Shown: positions 47,549-57,435 of the stretch, one piece after another
How the letters are laid out: each line of letters begins with the position of its first letter
Numbering within the stretch: the stretch's first letter is position 1
Assembly: GCA_019931245.1 (NCBI GenBank)
Contig: JAINDL010000019.1
Coordinates: 62,001-126,000 of the forward strand
Origin: Bryobacteraceae bacterium CoA2 C42
GTDB taxonomy: Bacteria; Acidobacteriota; Terriglobia; Bryobacterales; Bryobacteraceae
Length of the DNA: 64,000 nucleotides
Direction of reading: 5' to 3'
Notes under the pieces: model-generated
What the model was told of the DNA's origin: nothing
What the model saw: the letters and a program-made list of their open reading frames with translations, nothing else
The model's database searches: none
Program-made: the position numbers and the translations under genes

Positions 47549-50387
47549 ACGCCCACTCCTGCCAGACGCCGTCGAGCGGGTAGTACAGCCCGAGCCGGAT
47601 CGGTCGGTCGTCGAGGGCCGCGAGCAGCGTCCCGTAGCGGTGCAACTGTTCCCTGTAGGCCTCGGCGGCGGTTCCGGTCTTGTAATCGATGATCCAGCGG
47701 GTTCCCTCAGCATCGACGAACGTGCGGTCGAGCACGCCGCTGACGCGCTGGCCTGCGACGAGACCGGTAATCGCCCATTCGTTGCGGGCTTCGGCGTGCG
47801 GTGTGAGGATCCATCGCCCGCGTTGGCTCGCCAGGGTCGCCCGCAGCGCGGCGAGACAGCGTTCGACGCCTTCGGCCGGCAGGTGCGCGGCGAGAAATGG
47901 CGCCATTTCCCCGAGGCGGGCCGCCGGCCACGCCGCCAACCCTTCGCGGGCCATGCGCTGCAGCAGCCGGTGGGCCAGGGTGCCCACGGCGCGCACCTCC
48001 GGGGCGGCTGTCTGCTCTGCGGCCTCCTCGACCGCGTCGACCTCCTCGGTCCGGGGCCATGGCATCTCCGGCGGCGGCGCCGGGGTAACCCAAGCGGCGG
48101 GGAGCCGGCGCAGCATCTGATGGGGCGCCGCCGCCACCGGGGCCGTGACGGGCTGCAGGACCGGTGTCAGGGTCGCTTCGAGCAGATGCCCCAGGGTGCC
48201 TTTACGGAGTTTTCCGTGGACAAACAGGAAGAGCCGGCGCTTGGCCCGAGTGCAGGCGACGTAGAGGAGCCGGGCCATCTCGTGGCCGGAACGGGTCCTT
48301 TCGTACTCGCTGAGGTAGTCGTAGACCGGATCGCGTTCGGCCCCCGTTTCGCGGATGCAGCCGAGCAGGAGTTCGTCCTCGGCCATGCGCCAGCGCAGCA
48401 GGCTTGGCTGGTCATTTCCCGCAGGCCGGTGCAGTTCGGGCAGGATCACCACATCGAATTCGAGGCCCTTGGCCTTGTGCATGGATAGAATCTGAATGCG
48501 TCCGTCGGCCAGTGGGTCCGGCCGGGCGAAGAGCCGGGCGAGCGCCGTGGTCAGATCGGTGGCCGGATCGAAGCCGTCGAGCAGGTTGAAGAAGGCGGCG
48601 GCGTCCTCCTGCTCCTCGGCGGTGGTGAGGGTGGCGGGTCCGCCCAGGGTCAGCCAGAGCTGCTCCACCTGTCGACGGAGCGAGCCGCGCTGCCGCTCGC
48701 GCCGCGCGGCGTCGAGGGCCGCCACCACGCGTTCGGGCAGCTCCCCGGCAGCCAACTGCGCCAGCGTGGCCCCGGCCCAAGGCGCGCGGCAGACGGCGAG
48801 ATAGGCCGTACGATCCTCCGGATGCAGCAGGGCACGGGTGAGCGCTTCAAGGTCGCGCACGGCGCTCCGTTCGCCGAGCGTATCGAGGTCGACGGCCTGG
48901 TAGCGGATACCCCGCCGCTGCAACTCCGCCATTATGGGCGTGGCATGGCTCTTGTTCCGGACCAGGATGGCGATGGTCTGCTCCGGGTGCGCCTCGACGA
49001 CACCGGCAATCTCGACCGCTCCGCCCCAGCGGGGTTCGACGCGGCAGTCCGAATACTCCCGCGTGGCCTCACTCGCGGCGTAGGGGACAGCGCCGGTCTC
49101 CACATCGACGGCCGGAGCGAGCACGGAGGGGAAAACAGAGTTGAACCAGCCGATCAGTTCGCGGTCGGAGCGGAAGTTGCGGTTCAATTGCGCGAACTCG
49201 AGCGGCAGATGGCCCAGCCCCTCGGTCGCCGCGCGCAGAAACAGGCCGACGTCGGCTTCGCGAAAGCCGTAGATGGACTGCATGGGGTCGCCCACCAAAA
49301 ACAGCGTTCGCCCGTCGCCGGGCACCCACTCCGCGGTGAGACGCCGGAGGATCTCGTACTGCGAGGCGGAGGTGTCCTGGAACTCGTCGACGAGCAGGTG
49401 TTCGATCCTTGCATAGAGGGCCTCGGCGAGCGGGGTGGGTGACTCCGGCAGCCCGAGGGCCTGCATGGCGGCCATGGGGACTTCGGCGTGGTCGGTCTGG
49501 CGCCGTTCCTGAAAGAGCAGCTTCAGTTCGGCCGCGGCCCGCTTGAGCACTTCCAGGATGGCGGAGATTATCTCCCACTGCGCATCGGTCAGGTCGGTGG
49601 GCGGCAGCGGTTTGACGAGGAGGGCTTCGAACTCCGGGGAGGCGCCGGTAGCCTTGGCCCATTTACGGCTGACGGTTCCGGACTTGGTGAGGGCTGCGGC
49701 CTGCACGGCGGGCCAGTCCCCTACGATACTGCTGGGCGCGGCGGCCGCGAGTTGGGCGAAGTGGCGGTGCGCGACGGCGCGCAGGGCGCGTTCCACCCCG
49801 GCGCGGTCGATGTGCAGGTGGCGCAGCCACTGGTCGCGCCGGGCGAGCATTTCGGCCAGCTTTTCGGTGACCCGGCTGAACTGATTGTCGAGGTGAGCCA
49901 GCAGCCGGGCCACGGCGGGGTCGCCCTGCTCGACGGCGCGGACGGCTTCGAGCGCGGCGAGATAGTGCAGCCGGGCGGTATCTTCGGCAATCTGCGGCGG
50001 GGCACCGAGGCGGCTCAGCCATGGCATCTGCTCGGTGAGGGAGCGGCAGAAGCTGTCGAAGGTTTGAATCCGCAGGCGGGCGGGGTTCTCGATCAGGTCC
50101 CAGCGGCGGCGGTTGACGGCCTCGGCCAGCGTCCAGGTCTGGCGTTTGTGGTCCTCTTCGGGCTTGGGGCCGAGGGCCATTTCGAGCGCGTGCAGGAGCC
50201 GCGCCCGCATCTCACCGGCAGCCTTTTTGGTGAAGGTTATGGCGACAACGGCTTCGGGCTGCTCGACGCGGCCGAGCAGGGCGAGGAAGCGTTGGGTAAG
50301 CAGTTCGGTTTTGCCCGACCCGGCCGGGGCCTGAACGAGAAAGGAGGTCTGGGGGTCGAGCACGCGGCGGCGGACGGCTTCAGGCAT
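47499..50387 (-). CDS. addA: AddA/RecB-like UvrD-family helicase-nuclease
   Basis: A 962-residue double-strand-break end-processing helicase. UvrD motifs are Walker A 'APAGSGKTELL' (20-30), Ia 'AITFTKKAAGEMR', II 'LVDEFQDTS' (332-340), III 'LVGDPMQSIYGFR', IV 'LNRNFRSD', V 'ILSMHKAKGLEFDVVIL' and VI 'LLYVACTRAKRRLFL'. The C-terminus has a RecB-family PD-(D/E)xK nuclease site, 'WIIDYKTG'. The ATG at 50387 was preferred to an extension to 50450. It overlaps the AddB-like gene by eight bases, so the two subunits are probably made together. It resembles, but is shorter than, standard AddA. Confidence 0.88.
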   Translation of the reverse strand: MPEAVRRRVLDPQTSFLVQAPAGSGKTELLTQRFLALLGRVEQPEAVVAITFTKKAAGEMRARLLHALEMALGPKPEEDHKRQTWTLAEAVNRRRWDLIENPARLRIQTFDSFCRSLTEQMPWLSRLGAPPQIAEDTARLHYLAALEAVRAVEQGDPAVARLLAHLDNQFSRVTEKLAEMLARRDQWLRHLHIDRAGVERALRAVAHRHFAQLAAAAPSSIVGDWPAVQAAALTKSGTVSRKWAKATGASPEFEALLVKPLPPTDLTDAQWEIISAILEVLKRAAAELKLLFQERRQTDHAEVPMAAMQALGLPESPTPLAEALYARIEHLLVDEFQDTSASQYEILRRLTAEWVPGDGRTLFLVGDPMQSIYGFREADVGLFLRAATEGLGHLPLEFAQLNRNFRSDRELIGWFNSVFPSVLAPAVDVETGAVPYAASEATREYSDCRVEPRWGGAVEIAGVVEAHPEQTIAILVRNKSHATPIMAELQRRGIRYQAVDLDTLGERSAVRDLEALTRALLHPEDRTAYLAVCRAPWAGATLAQLAAGELPERVVAALDAARRERQRGSLRRQVEQLWLTLGGPATLTTAEEQEDAAAFFNLLDGFDPATDLTTALARLFARPDPLADGRIQILSMHKAKGLEFDVVILPELHRPAGNDQPSLLRWRMAEDELLLGCIRETGAERDPVYDYLSEYERTRSGHEMARLLYVACTRAKRRLFLFVHGKLRKGTLGHLLEATLTPVLQPVTAPVAAAPHQMLRRLPAAWVTPAPPPEMPWPRTEEVDAVEEAAEQTAAPEVRAVGTLAHRLLQRMAREGLAAWPAARLGEMAPFLAAHLPAEGVERCLAALRATLASQRGRWILTPHAEARNEWAITGLVAGQRVSGVLDRTFVDAEGTRWIIDYKTGTAAEAYREQLHRYGTLLAALDDRPIRLGLYYPLDGVWQEWAFSASRPAESAIGQAES

Positions 50388-52800
50388 GGGATACCTCGGC
50401 CACGCGGCAGAGCGTGTGGAGATGGCAGAACTCGCAGGGCTTGCCGCCATCTTTCGGGTCGACGGCGGCGCGGCCGTCGCGCAGCTCTTGCGCCAGGTTT
50501 TCGATCACCTCCCGCCACTCGGCAATGGGTACGGGCGCGGCGACCCATGCGCAATCGCCGCGCCGCACCTGAGCGAAGGCGACGGCGGCCGGGGCCGGTT
50601 CGGCCGTCACGGCGTAGATGGGCAGCTGCGGTTCGTCCGGCCGGGGGCCGTCCCAGCTTCTGGCCGAGACCTTACCGGTTTTGTAGTCGATAATGATGGT
50701 GCGGCCATCGGCGCCACGGTCGATGCGGTCGGCGCGGGCGGCGAACTCGAGCCCGGCAAAGCGCGGGGCGAGCCGGGTTTCGACGGCTGCAATCCGGAAC
50801 GGCTCACGAGCAGCTTCTTCCGTCAGCCACTCCCGCAGCAGGAGCAGCAGTCGGTCCCTTTCGAGCTGGCGCATGGCCCCGGTGAGGCTCTCGACGGCAT
50901 AGTCGGCAGCGCGTTCGAGCAAAGGGGTGCAGTCGGTGGAGACGAGCGTGGCGTGGTCTTGGCAGTCCTTCCAGAACGCTTCGAGGGCACGGTGGAGCAT
51001 GGTGCCACGGTCGCGCAGGTCGATGCCCTCTTCGGGTTTCTCGAGGGGTTCGGCGCGCAGTTGGGTTCGGGCGAAGGCCTGGAAGGGGCACTGGGCCTGC
51101 CACTTGATGGCCTGGGTACCGGCGCGGACGGCCATGCCGGCGGGCAGCGCGGGCCCTTGGGCGTCCTCGAAGGTTTCCAGCACCGCAGCTGCGCGAATCC
51201 TGGCCGCCCAGGTAGGGTACTGCCGCAACTGCTGCGAAAACGGAGGCAGGTGGCGGATCAGCCGGCTGGGGCGCAGCTCCGTTTCCTCCTCGCGGCGGGC
51301 GTAGCTGAAGACGATGCGCGGGGCGGTTTGCTGGAGGCGCTCGAGGATTTTGCGGCTGAAGGCGAGCTCCCGGTCAGCCGAGGAATGGGGCAGGCGCCAC
51401 TCGCGCTGCATCCGAAAGGGCAGGAAGGGATTGGGGCGGGCGGCGGCGGGCCAAGTGCGGTCGTCGACGCCCTGCACCCAGAGCGCGTCGAACTGTGCGC
51501 CGGCGGCTTGGAGCGCTTCGAGAATCTGCACGGGCAGCGGGGCGGATTCGGGCTGGAAGATCTCTTCGGTGAGCAGGCGCTCGATAAGGTGCAGGGCGGC
51601 GGAGGCGCCGAGGCGACCGGTCCAGGGGTCGAGATCGGCGAAGGAGGCCAGCACCCTCTGCCAGCGCCGTTCGGTTTGGCGCTCTTCGCTGTTGAGGGTG
51701 CGTTCGCCCGGCCAGCCCGCGCCGCCGAGCAGGGTGAGGAAGGCGGCCACCCAAGCTGAGGGCGGCTGCGCGCCGGTGGGGGCCCGCAGGGCCTGCAGCG
51801 CCTGGGTAAGCCGGGGGCAGTCTTCATGCCGCAGGTCGGCGGCGGCGAGGCGAAGGCTTTTCTGCCGGCGCAGTTGGATATCGAAGCGGGCGCGGGCCCG
51901 GTACTCGGACTCGCCGCCCAGCAGAAACGGGGAGAGTAGGAGCTGCGAGACCTCCGGCAGGGGAAGCGGCCCGAGGGAGAGTCGGAGCAGGCGGAGGGCG
52001 GCGGCGATGAGGGGGTAATGCGTGAGGGGGCGACCGAGGGAGATGTTGTAGAGTTCACCGCCCAGGGTTTCGCGGAAGATCGATTCGACGAGGGCGCGGC
52101 GGGCGGCGAGGTCCTGCACGACGATGCCCGCGCTGGAGGCGCCGCGTTGTTCAATCGCCTCGCGGGCCCATGCGGCGGCCGCGCGCAGTTCCGCCTCGGC
52201 ATCGGGGTATTCGGCGACGGCGGCGGAGCCGGCCTTTCCCGCCGGGCCATCGGCCGTGAAGTAGGGTCGGCCGCGGCGGTCGAGGAGGGCCTGCTGCTGC
52301 GGGGTGAGTTCGTCGAAGCCGGTGAGCCAGAGTTCGGCGGCGGCGGGGTTGACGGTATCAGCGAGAGTGGCGGGCGAGAGGCAGTTATTTTGTGCGCACT
52401 GGTGGGAGAAGGCGCGGGCCCAGCCGGCAAAGGCGGCGGCGTCTTCGGTCTCGTGAAAGGATGGATGGTCGAGCGGGACGCGCCAGCCGCACAGGAGCGC
52501 CCAGGCCTGGGAGGCCATCCTGGCGGTAGCCGGACGGTCGAGCAGGACCTGATCGGGAATGATTTGCTCCCACAGATAGCGTTCGGCGAAGCCGCTGAGC
52601 AGCCGCTGAGGGGAGAAGCTCTGCTCGTGGGCCTCGAGGAGCCAGTCGTCCCAGCTGACGATGGCGGGCGAGGGCCAGGCGCGGTGGCCGGCGGCCTGCT
52701 GGGCGGCGTCGAACTCGTTGCGCCAGTGGCGGCGCAGGCGGCGGTTGGCCGTCACGAGCGTTGCGCCTACAGCGAGCGCGGATAAAACGCGTTCTCTCAT
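50380..52800 (-). CDS. addB: AddB-like nuclease subunit with Fe-S cysteines
   Basis: An 806-residue partner of the helicase. The N-terminus 'LVTANRRLRRHWRNEFDAAQ' plus 'WPSPAIVSWDDWL' matches the probable-DNA-repair family related to AddB, whose Walker A is degenerate. The C-terminal PD-(D/E)xK nuclease has 'FAARADRIDRG' and 'IIIDYKTGK'. Cysteines in 'QCPFQAFARTQL' and 'CEFCHLHTLC' are placed like the four that hold the [4Fe-4S] cluster of AddB. It would resect broken ends with the AddA-like subunit. The start at 52800 is the only one giving the family N-terminus. The divergent NIPSNAP gene starts 45 bases away. Confidence 0.85.
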   Translation of the reverse strand: MRERVLSALAVGATLVTANRRLRRHWRNEFDAAQQAAGHRAWPSPAIVSWDDWLLEAHEQSFSPQRLLSGFAERYLWEQIIPDQVLLDRPATARMASQAWALLCGWRVPLDHPSFHETEDAAAFAGWARAFSHQCAQNNCLSPATLADTVNPAAAELWLTGFDELTPQQQALLDRRGRPYFTADGPAGKAGSAAVAEYPDAEAELRAAAAWAREAIEQRGASSAGIVVQDLAARRALVESIFRETLGGELYNISLGRPLTHYPLIAAALRLLRLSLGPLPLPEVSQLLLSPFLLGGESEYRARARFDIQLRRQKSLRLAAADLRHEDCPRLTQALQALRAPTGAQPPSAWVAAFLTLLGGAGWPGERTLNSEERQTERRWQRVLASFADLDPWTGRLGASAALHLIERLLTEEIFQPESAPLPVQILEALQAAGAQFDALWVQGVDDRTWPAAARPNPFLPFRMQREWRLPHSSADRELAFSRKILERLQQTAPRIVFSYARREEETELRPSRLIRHLPPFSQQLRQYPTWAARIRAAAVLETFEDAQGPALPAGMAVRAGTQAIKWQAQCPFQAFARTQLRAEPLEKPEEGIDLRDRGTMLHRALEAFWKDCQDHATLVSTDCTPLLERAADYAVESLTGAMRQLERDRLLLLLREWLTEEAAREPFRIAAVETRLAPRFAGLEFAARADRIDRGADGRTIIIDYKTGKVSARSWDGPRPDEPQLPIYAVTAEPAPAAVAFAQVRRGDCAWVAAPVPIAEWREVIENLAQELRDGRAAVDPKDGGKPCEFCHLHTLCRVAEVSHA

Positions 52801-52845
52801 CCCGGGGAAGTACCATTCTAAACCCCGAGGTGTAAACTGGGGCGT

Positions 52846-53268
52846 ATGCGCACACTCCTCCTGGCCCTGGTGGCCACTGCGGTGGCGAGCCTGGCTCAAA
52901 CGCCTGCTCCCTCCCCCTCTCTCAAGAAAGAAGCCACTTGCTATGAGCTGCGGACTTATGTCGCCGCCCCCGGCAAGCTGGAAGACCTGCATAACCGGTT
53001 CCGGAACCACACCATGAAGCTGTTTGCCAAGCACGGCATCAACGTGATTGGCTTCTGGGGTCCGACCGATAAAGAAAAGGGCGCCGACAACACGCTGATA
53101 TACGTGCTGAAGTACGCGAGCCGTGAGGCACGCGATAAGGCCTGGAAGGCGTTTGGCGCCGACCCCGAGTGGGTGGCCGCGCGGAAGGCGAGCGAAGTAA
53201 ACGGCAAGCTGACGGATAAGGTCGAGTCCGTCATCATGGGCGAAGTCAATTACTTCAAGGCGAAGTAG
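52846..53268 (+). CDS. Secreted NIPSNAP family protein
   Basis: A 140-residue protein with a signal peptide ('[17 protein letters not shown]') and one NIPSNAP domain. Hallmarks are '[24 protein letters not shown]', '[24 protein letters not shown]' and '[18 protein letters not shown]'. NIPSNAP domains have a ferredoxin-like fold of unclear role. Acidobacterial genomes often carry secreted copies. It lies three bases before the AcuI-like reductase and probably shares its mRNA. Confidence 0.93.
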   Translation: MRTLLLALVATAVASLAQTPAPSPSLKKEATCYELRTYVAAPGKLEDLHNRFRNHTMKLFAKHGINVIGFWGPTDKEKGADNTLIYVLKYASREARDKAWKAFGADPEWVAARKASEVNGKLTDKVESVIMGEVNYFKAK

Positions 53269-53271
53269 CCG

Positions 53272-54246
53272 ATGCCGCAATTCTCCGCCCTGCTCCTGAC
53301 TGAGACCGGCGGTAAGCTCGTGCGGATGGAAACCGCCGAGTTACCGCCCGGCGAGGTTCTTGTTGAAGTCCGCTACTCGAGCCTGAATTACAAAGATGGC
53401 TTAGCCATCGCCGGGAAGCCTGGGGTGGTGCGGAAGTTTCCGATGATTCCGGGGATTGACCTGGCCGGGGTGGTCCGGGAGTCGAGCGCGGCGGGGTTGC
53501 CGGCGGGTACCGAGGTGGCGGTGACCGGCTGCGGTCTCGGGGAGCGGCACTGGGGCGGGTATGCGGGCTATGCCCGGGTGCAGGCCGAGTGGTGCGTGCC
53601 GGTTCCCGCGCCGTTTACGCTGCGGCAGGCGATGGCGATAGGGACAGCGGGATTTACGGCCATGCAGTGCGTGGATGCGCTCGAACGGCACGGGGCAAAG
53701 CCGGAGGGGGGCGAGATTGTGGTGACGGGCGCGGCGGGGGGCGTCGGCAGCATCGCGGTGGCGTTGTTGGCGGCGCGGGGCTTCCGGGTGACGGCGTCGA
53801 CGGGCCGTGCGGCGCTCGGCGAGTATCTGCGCGGTCTGGGCGCCGCCGAGGTGATTGACCGCGAGGTGTTGAGCGCGGCTTCGGCCAAGCCGATGGAGAA
53901 GGAGCGCTGGGGCGGGGCGGTGGACACGGTGGGCGGGACGACGCTCGGCGGGATCATCCGGCAGTTGCGGGCGAACGCTTCGGTGGCCGCGTGCGGTTTG
54001 GCGGGCGGGACGGAGTTGGCGACGACGGTGCTGCCGTTTATATTGCGGGGCGTGAATCTGCTGGGGATTAACTCGGTGGAGGTGGCCAACGGCGAGCGCC
54101 GCCGGATCTGGGCGCGATTGGCCGAGACGATGCCGCTGGATAAACTCGACGGGCTGACTAGCGAGGTCTCTTTGGACCGGGTGCCGCTGCAGGCGCCGGC
54201 CATTCTGGACGGCGAGGTGCGGGGCCGGGTGGTGGTCGTCATCTAA
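53272..54246 (+). CDS. acuI: AcuI/YhdH family quinone oxidoreductase (acrylyl-CoA reductase type)
   Basis: A 324-residue medium-chain dehydrogenase/reductase without zinc ligands. Family identity comes from 'SSLNYKDGLAIAGKPGVVRKFPMIPGIDLAGVV', read in short pieces, from the cofactor motif 'VTGAAGGVGSIAVALL', and from 'GINSVEVANGERRRIWARLAE'. AcuI-type enzymes reduce acrylyl-CoA to propionyl-CoA with NADPH, relieving acrylate toxicity. The GTG/ATG choice is clear: ATG at 53272, three bases after the NIPSNAP stop. Confidence 0.92.
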   Translation: MPQFSALLLTETGGKLVRMETAELPPGEVLVEVRYSSLNYKDGLAIAGKPGVVRKFPMIPGIDLAGVVRESSAAGLPAGTEVAVTGCGLGERHWGGYAGYARVQAEWCVPVPAPFTLRQAMAIGTAGFTAMQCVDALERHGAKPEGGEIVVTGAAGGVGSIAVALLAARGFRVTASTGRAALGEYLRGLGAAEVIDREVLSAASAKPMEKERWGGAVDTVGGTTLGGIIRQLRANASVAACGLAGGTELATTVLPFILRGVNLLGINSVEVANGERRRIWARLAETMPLDKLDGLTSEVSLDRVPLQAPAILDGEVRGRVVVVI

Positions 54247-54299
54247 AAGTTACATACAAGTCATCAAGACGACACACAGAGGCGGTATAGGTGGAGTCT

Positions 54300-56123
54300 A
54301 TGAAGATTCTCTCCTTGTGCGTTCTTGCCGCCGGTGGACTCCTCGCGCAAGATTTTTCTATCCGCAAGGTGGGTGGTTATGCCACCAATCTCTTTAACCA
54401 GGCGGGCGCCGAGATCGCCGCTTACGATGCGGGGAGTAAGCGACTCTTCTTCGTGAATGCGCAGGCGAATGTGATCGAAGGCTTGGACGTGGCTAACCCC
54501 GCGAGCCCCCGGCCGTTGTTCCGCCTGTATATCTCGTCGTTGTACGGTGCGGGGGTGAACAGCATTGCGGTAAGTGGCGGGGTGATTGCCGCGGCGGTGG
54601 AAGCTAACCCGAAGACGGATCCCGGTTCGGTGGTCTTTTATGATCTGAACGGCGGCTTTTTGAGCGCGGTGAAGGTAGGAGCGCTGCCGGACATGCTGAC
54701 CTTTACGCCGGATGGCCGGCGGGTGCTGGTGGCCAACGAGGGCGAGCCCAACGCCGATTACTCGGTGGACCCGGAGGGCAGTGTCTCAATCATTGACATC
54801 AGCGGCGGGGTGCGGAACGTGACGCAGGCCAACGTCCGGACCGCGGATTTCAAGGCCTATAACGGCGCCAAGCTGGACCCGAGCGTGCGCATCTACGGGC
54901 CCCGCGCCACCGTGGCGCAGGATTTGGAGCCGGAGTACATCGCTGTCGCGCCGGATTCGAAGACGGCGTGGGTGACCCTGCAGGAGAACAACGCTCTCGG
55001 GGTCATCGACATCGAACAGAGCCGCATTACCGGCATCGTGGGCCTGGGCTTCAAAGACCATAGCCTGCCCGGCAATGCCCTTGACGCGAGCGACCGCGAC
55101 AACCGGATCAACATTGCCAACTGGCCGGTGTTCGGGATGTATCAGCCGGATGGCCTTGCGGCATTTCAGGCCAAGGGCAAGACGTGGCTGATCACGGCCA
55201 ACGAGGGCGATGCGCGGGAATACACCGGCTATGCGGAGGAGGCCCGGGTCAGCACGCTGCGCCTCGATCCGGCGCGCTTCCCGAACGCTTCCACGCTGCA
55301 GCAGGCCGGCAATCTGGGTCGGCTGACCGTAACCCGCGCCACGGGCGACACGGACGGCGATGGCGACTTCGATGCGCTCTACGTTCTCGGTGGCCGCAGT
55401 TTTTCGATCTGGGATACTTCGGGCAAGCTGGTGTTTGACAGCGGCGATCAATTTGAGCAGATTACCGCCCGCCTCTATCCCGATAACTTCAACGCGAGCA
55501 ACGCGAATAACACCCGCGACGACCGCAGCGACAACAAGGGTCCGGAGCCGGAGGGTGTGGTGGTTCGCGAATTAAACGGCCGCCTGTATGCGTTTATCGG
55601 CCTCGAGCGGATTGGCGGGGTGATGGTTTATGACGTTTCCGACCCCGAGAAGCCGGTCTATGTGACCTACACGAACTCGCGCGACTTCAAGGGCAACCCG
55701 GAGGCTGGTACGGCGGGCGATCTGGGTCCGGAAGGCGTGCTGGCGATCAGCGCGGCCGATAGCCCGAGTGGGCGGCCCCTGCTGGTGACTTCGAACGAAA
55801 CCAGCGGCACGGTAGCGCTGTATGAGTTGACCGTCCCGCCGCCCCCGGTTACCGTGGCGGCCAACATTGTCACGCAGGGCCGCGACTCCTTTGTCCGCGA
55901 GATGACGCTCGACGGCAGCACGTCGACCGGCGCTGCGCCGCTGACCTACCAATGGCGCTCCGTGGGTCCCACCGCGGCGCTCAACCCCGCGGCCGCCAAT
56001 ACGCCCCGGGTGACGGTGCAGTTCGGCCAGGGGCAGGGCGCCTACACGTTTGAGTTGACGGTAACGGACGCGACCGGGGCGAAGAGCACGGCGACAACGA
56101 CCATCAATTATTTCGGGCGGTAG
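54300..56123 (+). CDS. Secreted choice-of-anchor-I protein with PKD-like domain
   Basis: A 607-residue exported protein with signal peptide ('MKILSLCVLAAGGLLA'). Residues about 20-500 form a propeller of the choice-of-anchor-I type, with 'VANEGEPNADYSVDPEGSVSIIDI', 'WVTLQENNALGVIDI', 'TANEGDAREYTGYAEEARV' and 'NKGPEPEGVVV'. Residues about 520-607 form a PKD-like beta domain ending 'YTFELTVTDATGAKSTATTTI'. Relatives are phytase- or alkaline-phosphatase-like surface proteins; no catalytic residue can be named. ATG at 54300 was chosen over GTG at 54291 because an AGGTGG site is seven bases upstream of it. Its 3' end overlaps the convergent MFS gene by 20 bases. Confidence 0.87.
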   Translation: MKILSLCVLAAGGLLAQDFSIRKVGGYATNLFNQAGAEIAAYDAGSKRLFFVNAQANVIEGLDVANPASPRPLFRLYISSLYGAGVNSIAVSGGVIAAAVEANPKTDPGSVVFYDLNGGFLSAVKVGALPDMLTFTPDGRRVLVANEGEPNADYSVDPEGSVSIIDISGGVRNVTQANVRTADFKAYNGAKLDPSVRIYGPRATVAQDLEPEYIAVAPDSKTAWVTLQENNALGVIDIEQSRITGIVGLGFKDHSLPGNALDASDRDNRINIANWPVFGMYQPDGLAAFQAKGKTWLITANEGDAREYTGYAEEARVSTLRLDPARFPNASTLQQAGNLGRLTVTRATGDTDGDGDFDALYVLGGRSFSIWDTSGKLVFDSGDQFEQITARLYPDNFNASNANNTRDDRSDNKGPEPEGVVVRELNGRLYAFIGLERIGGVMVYDVSDPEKPVYVTYTNSRDFKGNPEAGTAGDLGPEGVLAISAADSPSGRPLLVTSNETSGTVALYELTVPPPPVTVAANIVTQGRDSFVREMTLDGSTSTGAAPLTYQWRSVGPTAALNPAAANTPRVTVQFGQGQGAYTFELTVTDATGAKSTATTTINYFGR

Positions 56124-57435
56124 CGGCAGCCTTGGCCACGTCAACACGAAATAGCAAAACGAAGCCAACGACGAAGAAGACCACGAGCGAGAGAATGGCC
56201 GTGCGGTAGCTGCCGGTGGTTTGCAGCGCCAGGGCGAAGATGAGGGGGCCGAGCCAACTGGTCCCCTTATCGCTGATCTCATAGACGCTGAAGTACTCGG
56301 CCTCCTTACCGGCGGGGATCATCAGTGAGAACAGGGAGCGGCTGAGGGCCTGGGTGCCGCCCATGATCATACCGACGAGGAACGACATGATGAAGAATTC
56401 TTCATGCGTTGAGACCGCCGCGTAAATGTAGCCGAGCGTGAGGGCCCAGATGACCAGGGCGAGCAAGACGGTGCGCCGGGCGCCGATGCGGGAGGCGAGG
56501 TAGCCGAACAGGGTGGCGCCGAGGAAGGCGACGAACTGCACCATGAGAATGGCCACGGTGAGTTTGGACATGGGCATTTTCAGCTCGTCGCTGCCGAACT
56601 GACCGGCGAGGGCGATGACGGTTTGGATGGCATCGTTGTAGATGAGATAGGCCACCAGGTAGAGCATGGTTTGCGGGTAGCGCCGCAAGTCCTTTAGCGT
56701 ATGGAGGAACTGGTGGAAGCCGACCGAGACAATGTTCTCGCCAGGGGGGAGCGCCTGGGGCGTGCCGCGGTTCTTGAGCCGGGCGAGGGGGATGAGGGTG
56801 AAGGCGGCCCACCAGAGGCCGGCCGAGCCGAGACTGACGCGGACGGCGAAGCTTTCGGTGAAGCCGAGTTTCTCCGCGTTTGAGAAGAACAGGAGATTCA
56901 GCAGCAGCAGCAGGCCGCCGCCGAGGTAGCCGAAACCCCAACCGCGGGAGCTGACGGCGTCACGCTCTTCGGGGGTCGATAGCTCGGAGAGGAAGGAATT
57001 GGAGATGACGTTGGCCGCGCCGAAGGAGATGTTGGCGAGCAGGAACAGGCCGCCGCCGAGCAGGTAGAGGTCACCCTGGACGAAGAACATGGCCATGGTG
57101 GCCAGGGCGCCGAGGTAGGCGAAGGCGCCGAGGAATTCGCGCTTGTTCCGCCGGTAGTCGGCGAGCGCGCCGACCAGGGGCAGCACGACCACCTGCCCGA
57201 TGACGGAGAGCGAGACGCAATAGCCCCAGAAGGCGCGGGGGTCGATGTTGAGGCCGAAGGGATGCACCAGGCCGTCGGGGCCGGCGGCGGCGCGGGCGAT
57301 GGCGGTGAGGTAGGGGCCGAGGAAGAGGGTGAGAACGGTGGAGGCGAAAGCGGAGTTGGCCCAGTCGTAGAAGTACCAGGCGCGCTGTTCGCGTTTGCGT
57401 TCTACTTCCGCAAGTGTTGCCGTAGAAAGTTCCAT
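56104..57435 (-). CDS. UMF1-type MFS transporter
   Basis: A 443-residue membrane transporter with about 12 hydrophobic segments. The opening 'AWYFYDWANSAFASTVLTLFLGPYL' is diagnostic of the Atg22/UMF1 branch of the major facilitator superfamily, and 'SRGWGFGYLGGGLLLLLNL' is also typical. Substrates in bacteria are undefined (amino acids are exported by yeast Atg22). ATG at 57435 was chosen; an ATG six codons earlier at 57453 is possible. Its start overlaps the end of the hydrolase gene by 34 bases. Confidence 0.92.
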   Translation of the reverse strand: MELSTATLAEVERKREQRAWYFYDWANSAFASTVLTLFLGPYLTAIARAAAGPDGLVHPFGLNIDPRAFWGYCVSLSVIGQVVVLPLVGALADYRRNKREFLGAFAYLGALATMAMFFVQGDLYLLGGGLFLLANISFGAANVISNSFLSELSTPEERDAVSSRGWGFGYLGGGLLLLLNLLFFSNAEKLGFTESFAVRVSLGSAGLWWAAFTLIPLARLKNRGTPQALPPGENIVSVGFHQFLHTLKDLRRYPQTMLYLVAYLIYNDAIQTVIALAGQFGSDELKMPMSKLTVAILMVQFVAFLGATLFGYLASRIGARRTVLLALVIWALTLGYIYAAVSTHEEFFIMSFLVGMIMGGTQALSRSLFSLMIPAGKEAEYFSVYEISDKGTSWLGPLIFALALQTTGSYRTAILSLVVFFVVGFVLLFRVDVAKAAATARNN

